Below are positions 60,283 to 64,000 of a stretch of DNA of 64,000 nt, piece after piece. The first letter of the stretch is position 1. Each line of letters opens with the position of its first letter. The notes beneath the pieces were generated by a model. The model saw nothing but the letters and a program-made list of their open reading frames with translations, ran no database searches and had not been told where the DNA came from. A program made the translations under genes and the position numbers. Source of the stretch: Drosophila miranda (Eukaryota; Arthropoda; Insecta; Diptera; Drosophilidae); NCBI RefSeq assembly GCF_003369915.1, contig NC_046674.1, forward strand, positions 1,798,001 through 1,862,000, given 5' to 3'.

Positions 60283-61507
60283 CTACTCGTCCTTGTTGTT
60301 GACTGCTCTCAGGCGCTCCAGCTCGGCGCGCTCCTCCTTGTTGCGCAGCAGGGGCACGTTGTAGTCGAAGGCGTAGAAGAAGCCCTTGGGCTCGCCGGTC
60401 TCCTCGGGTCCGGGCACATAGGCGGGCTCCTCGTGCACGTACTCGCGTGTCTCGGCCTCCGTGGGCTGGTAGCTACCCTCCTGCTGGTACTCGGCGGCAT
60501 ACGGATCGGGATTGTGACCAGCGGCGGCGGCCAGCTCTCCCCAGAGTCGGAAGTGCTCCTCCTCGGCCTTGAGGACGGCCGGCGTCTTGGTGGCTGGCAG
60601 CTTCAGATGGGCGGGACGATTGTCCTCGACATGGAAGCCGGACTTGTCCGCATAGTAGGTGGCAATGAAGTCACGGCCATGGGGCTGGACGTACTTGTAC
60701 GATCCGGTGACCTTGCCGGTCTCGTCGCGCTTCTCGTTCTTGCCCTGGTTCCAGTCCCTGTAGCCGTACGCGAACTGTCCCAGGCCGTCCTGTCCATGGT
60801 ACTGATGGGCGTCGTAGTGCTCCTCCACATACTCCTCGGGATGCTCGATCACACGGCCCATGTACACGAACTGTCCCTGCTCATTCCTGGCCTCGGGCAG
60901 GGGATTCTCCCCCGTCTTTGGGGCATACTCGATGTCCCCGATGCCACGCAGCTGGGCGCTGTTCAAAAACTGTTGCGCCTCCTCGGGCGTGATGTTGATC
61001 TTGAAGATGTTCTCGCCACTGGCGGCTGTGGCCTGAAAGAAGATGTCGATTGAATTCGATTAACTGTGAGATCAATTTGCCAGAAACGATGGCCAAAAAT
61101 GATAGATGGCTTGTGCAATATTATACAATATTTATGACACGCTGCACGATTCTATAGATCACGATGACCATACGCGGCGAGTATCATCTCCGCCGATGAT
61201 GTCATTTCTTGGCTTTAGTAACTGATAAAAAAATACTTGTCTGTGTAACTTGAAGTGAATTTTTTGTTTGCTTGCACATTGTACAACTAATATTTGCACT
61301 GACATTCGCGGCGGACCGGACACACACGCGGCTGACATTTATGGAGTCACAACCCGGATTTTAATTGAATAGCTTTAGATCCCATTCAGCGAAGATCATC
61401 TAATCGCGTGTCGTAAATTTCATCTTAATTATGCAAATTCTCTAGGGTGGTCGAAGGGGGGGTGGTCTACTAACCAGCAACAGGGCAGCCAAAATGAAGC
61501 ACTTCAT
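60283..61507 (-). CDS. Cpr67B: Cuticular protein Cpr67B
   Basis: Two exons, 61507-61475 and 61032-60283, give 260 residues, the length known for Cpr67B. Exon 1 codes only MKCFILAALLL, the hydrophobic core of a secretion signal; exon 2 continues ATAASGENIFKINITPEEAQ. A chitin-binding Rebers-Riddiford-like region at about residues 115-150 has GSYKYVQPHGRDFIATYYAD followed by KSGFHVEDNRPAHL. The rest is acidic and Tyr/Pro/Glu-rich, ending ELERLRAVNNKDE. Family knowledge: secreted structural component of the exoskeleton. The short signal exon followed by an intron is the usual layout of cuticle genes. Confidence 0.94.
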
Positions 61508-61631
61508 TGTGTTGTGTTTAAATCGAAATATTTGGGGCTTAGATACAATATATCCAGTGGTATCGTTTGGGTTACGTTTTCGCTGTTCTGCAGTTGGCGC
61601 GCTACTAATATCCGAGTAACCCAAGGCACTG

Positions 61632-61639
61632 CTTATATA
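61632..61639 (-). promoter_or_regulatory. Cpr67B TATA box
   Basis: On the reverse strand TATATAAG lies about 125 bp before the ATG, as expected for a strongly regulated cuticle gene. Confidence 0.6.
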
Positions 61640-64000
61640 CTAACTTTCAACTCGGACTTGTTTTTAGTTGTTGTTCTGCGCTTTGCATAAATCCCGACGT
61701 TCCGATATTTGAATGAAGATGTGCCTGAGCTCTGAGTGTGTGCTGCCGAGTCGACCAGCATCACCTGTCCGGTTTCTTACTCAGCGTCAGAAGCGGTCGT
61801 CGGATCGGCAGTAAAAACAATTTGAAGTTCATTATCAACGTCGCTCAAATTCGCACTTCTCACACTCGCACTCACACTCACACAGGCACACACACACACA
61901 CAGATACTCGTAGCGAAAACATCATTAATTGTACAATACAATAATATGTATGCGGTATGCCCAATTAGTTATCTAATATTTGCCGTTCTATGGACTACCC
62001 ATCTTTTGTTTCTATTGCTGAAACCCTTTAAGAGGGGCCGCCCCGCCGCCGTCTTTGGTCTTTGAGTGGCATTCTGTACGCTCGTTGGCTGTCAGTTTCG
62101 AGTATCTCAAAGATGGTTTTGTGGGAACACTTAAAATCCAATCCCATCCCATCCGTGAATGTTTCAGGTGTATCGGACAATGAGAGCCAGAGGCTTAAGA
62201 AAATATTTGTACAATGATGAAGCTGGAAAAGAATCTATGCTGGACTTGATCCATCAATCGAAACATTTACCCATGTACATATTTGTATCTCAATTCATTC
62301 TGCATCTGTAGCTATCTTTTTGTTAATAATGTATTTACCCCGAAGGTCTCTGTTAGAGACCAAACTTGGTCTTGGAATGTCGTATAGCCGAAACCATAAC
62401 CAAAAAATTTGAATACAACAAATATATGTGTTTATTTCCATAACAGGATACTACATAGTCGACCCTTGGAATGTCTGTATCTGTATTTCTGTTACCGGGC
62501 TATGATTTATTTACAATTAAGCATCTTTGAGCGCTTCAATCACTTTTTACTTTTAATTAATGCAAAATTTACAGCTTTGACTCAACTTTGGCTTTGGGTT
62601 TCCTGTAGATCGGCGGAAGTTTTCTGTTTAGACATGCGCCGACGCTCTTGATGTCCGCCTCACTTGTCTTGTGCATAATTAGATACATATACCCGTACGT
62701 ACTTAACATATATTATATGCACGATGGTAATCACATCACTCAGAGCGCTATCATGTGTCAGTTCAATAGGCTCGGCTTAAGTGCAATTAGAGCCTCTCAA
62801 CCTCTTTGTTTACGAAGATTTTTCGGATCGTTTCGCTTTGGAATCGGATCGTGATGGGTGCTGGAATGGGAGAACGATTGAAAGGCGCTTATTAGGGGGC
62901 TTACAAGGGCCGGCCGTGGCCGTGGCATTCTAGGGAGCAACGAAAACTGCGCAGTTTCTCGATTACAGAATGATTTAACTATTTAAATAATAAATACACT
63001 TCACGTTCCAGGCTGGGCCCATAAAAATCGGCCATCTTTGAACTGCGACTAATGCAACAGGCTATTTTGAATGTCAAGCAATTGCCACATCACCTTCCGT
63101 AGTAGCATCATCCTCATCTCATCTCATCCATAGTAGTATCATCATCATCATCATCATCAATTTCTCAATGGTTTGGGTCTTTTGGCTATTTTTAATATTT
63201 TTCTACCAGACAAAGGCGAGCCGAACCTGAGACTTTCGGGGTTCTATTCATCCATCGACTTAAGCTGGTTTCAATAACTAAGAAACTTTGGAAACAACAA
63301 AGGTTCTGGGTTATTTATGATTCACCAACAGGTTAAACTATACCCCGTGGCAACAACATAACCCACTGACGTCCAACTTAAGATTTCATTTTGGTTATTT
63401 TGTTAGTTATCTTATCTATTTTGTTATTCCAGCAATTTCTGGAATCAAATGGAGTCCGCTTTAAAAACAAATAAACAAATTAAAGTAGCATCTTGTTCAA
63501 TGGAAAATTCATTGATTCACTTTTCGATTTGTTATTTTGTTCTTAGTCTTTGACTGAGAATTCCGATTCAGACTCGATTGATGATGCAAAAGTCTAAATA
63601 AAAACGAAGACCTAATTTCCAACAACAAAAATCTGGTTTTTGGGCCCCTCCATCTTACACGTTTTTTTGTTTGCATTTTTTGTTAATTATAATATATTTT
63701 TATTCTTTTTACTGACTTTATTAAGTATACGAAGTATAATAATTGCGTATGATAAACGATGGTGCAGCATATGATGGGTATTGTGCTGTGGGAAGTGTAT
63801 AAAATGCTTATTCCATTGTTATTATTTCCATGGTAGCTGCGTGGTTTAATTAAGCTGGAGATTGTCAATTCCTTATTTATTCTATGGTTGAATCTATAAT
63901 TAAAAATTGGACAAGTTCAAGTGGAATATTCTCGAAACGAAAAAGTTATAGATAGATGTATAACCGCATGCCTGTTATTGATATTATTGATCATTTTGAA
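61640..64000. other. Right-hand end: no gene seen
   Basis: AT-rich DNA with a CA tract at 61863-61900 and a TCA run at 63140-63158. The longest open frames are short and without recognisable domains. It probably includes the regulatory region of Cpr67B. Confidence 0.5.

Noticed and set aside
61640-64000. Virus-like or LTR element in the right-hand gene-poor end
   Set aside because: No terminal repeats, no reverse transcriptase, integrase or capsid-like frame found on either strand.

Overview
The window is Drosophila nuclear DNA. Genes have short phase-conserved introns, 5-bp-spaced heat-shock elements, Motif 1/DRE/Motif 6 promoters, (CATA)n tracts and DINE-1 elements. Gene content and order match the 67B region of the D. 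melanogaster map (Muller element D). Several features point to a species outside the melanogaster subgroup, plausibly the obscura group: the Hsp23-Hsp27 pair is duplicated, Hsp67Ba is enlarged, and the repeats look different. The species call is inference.

Left part (1-20.5 kb): the 3' end of a FAM76-family gene and the mitochondrial ferredoxin Fdx1 precede the small heat-shock cluster. In order these are Hsp67Bc(-), the rhodanese gene Hsp67Bb(+), Hsp22(+), CG4461(+), Hsp26(-), Hsp67Ba(-), Hsp23(+) and Hsp27(+). A tandem duplication then repeats Hsp23 and Hsp27. The duplicated unit carries its heat-shock elements, TATA boxes and the Hsp27 ecdysone response element. The second copy has a 1-kb DINE-1 insertion and an extra heat-shock element near Hsp27. 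All the sHSPs share an alpha-crystallin domain and a C-terminal I/V-X-I/V motif. Hsp22 has a basic, mitochondrial-type N-terminus.

Middle part (20.5-45.7 kb): a MARCH-type membrane E3 ligase (CG4080, six coding exons over 9.8 kb, reverse strand), the ribosomal protein gene RpS17, the adaptor Shc and phosphoserine phosphatase astray (aay). aay probably lies inside the long 5' intron of the tubulin acetyltransferase gene.

Right part (45.7-64 kb): the alpha-tubulin acetyltransferase gene (CG3967) with alternative C-termini and an apparently nested unrecognised gene, the CFIm25 subunit Cpsf5, a PIH1-domain gene and the cuticle gene Cpr67B. The last 2.4 kb holds no gene that I can see.

The most unusual pattern is in the non-coding DNA. 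Three head-to-head promoter pairs (CG4080/RpS17, Shc/CG3967 5' exon, Cpsf5/PIH1 gene) are separated by members of one AT-rich repeat family. Its ends carry Motif 6 arrays with Motif 1 and/or DRE sites on the promoter-proximal side. No LTR retrovirus-like, Polinton or toxin remnants were seen. The mobile DNA recognised is DINE-1/Helitron-like, one LINE tail and one possible inverted-repeat DNA element.
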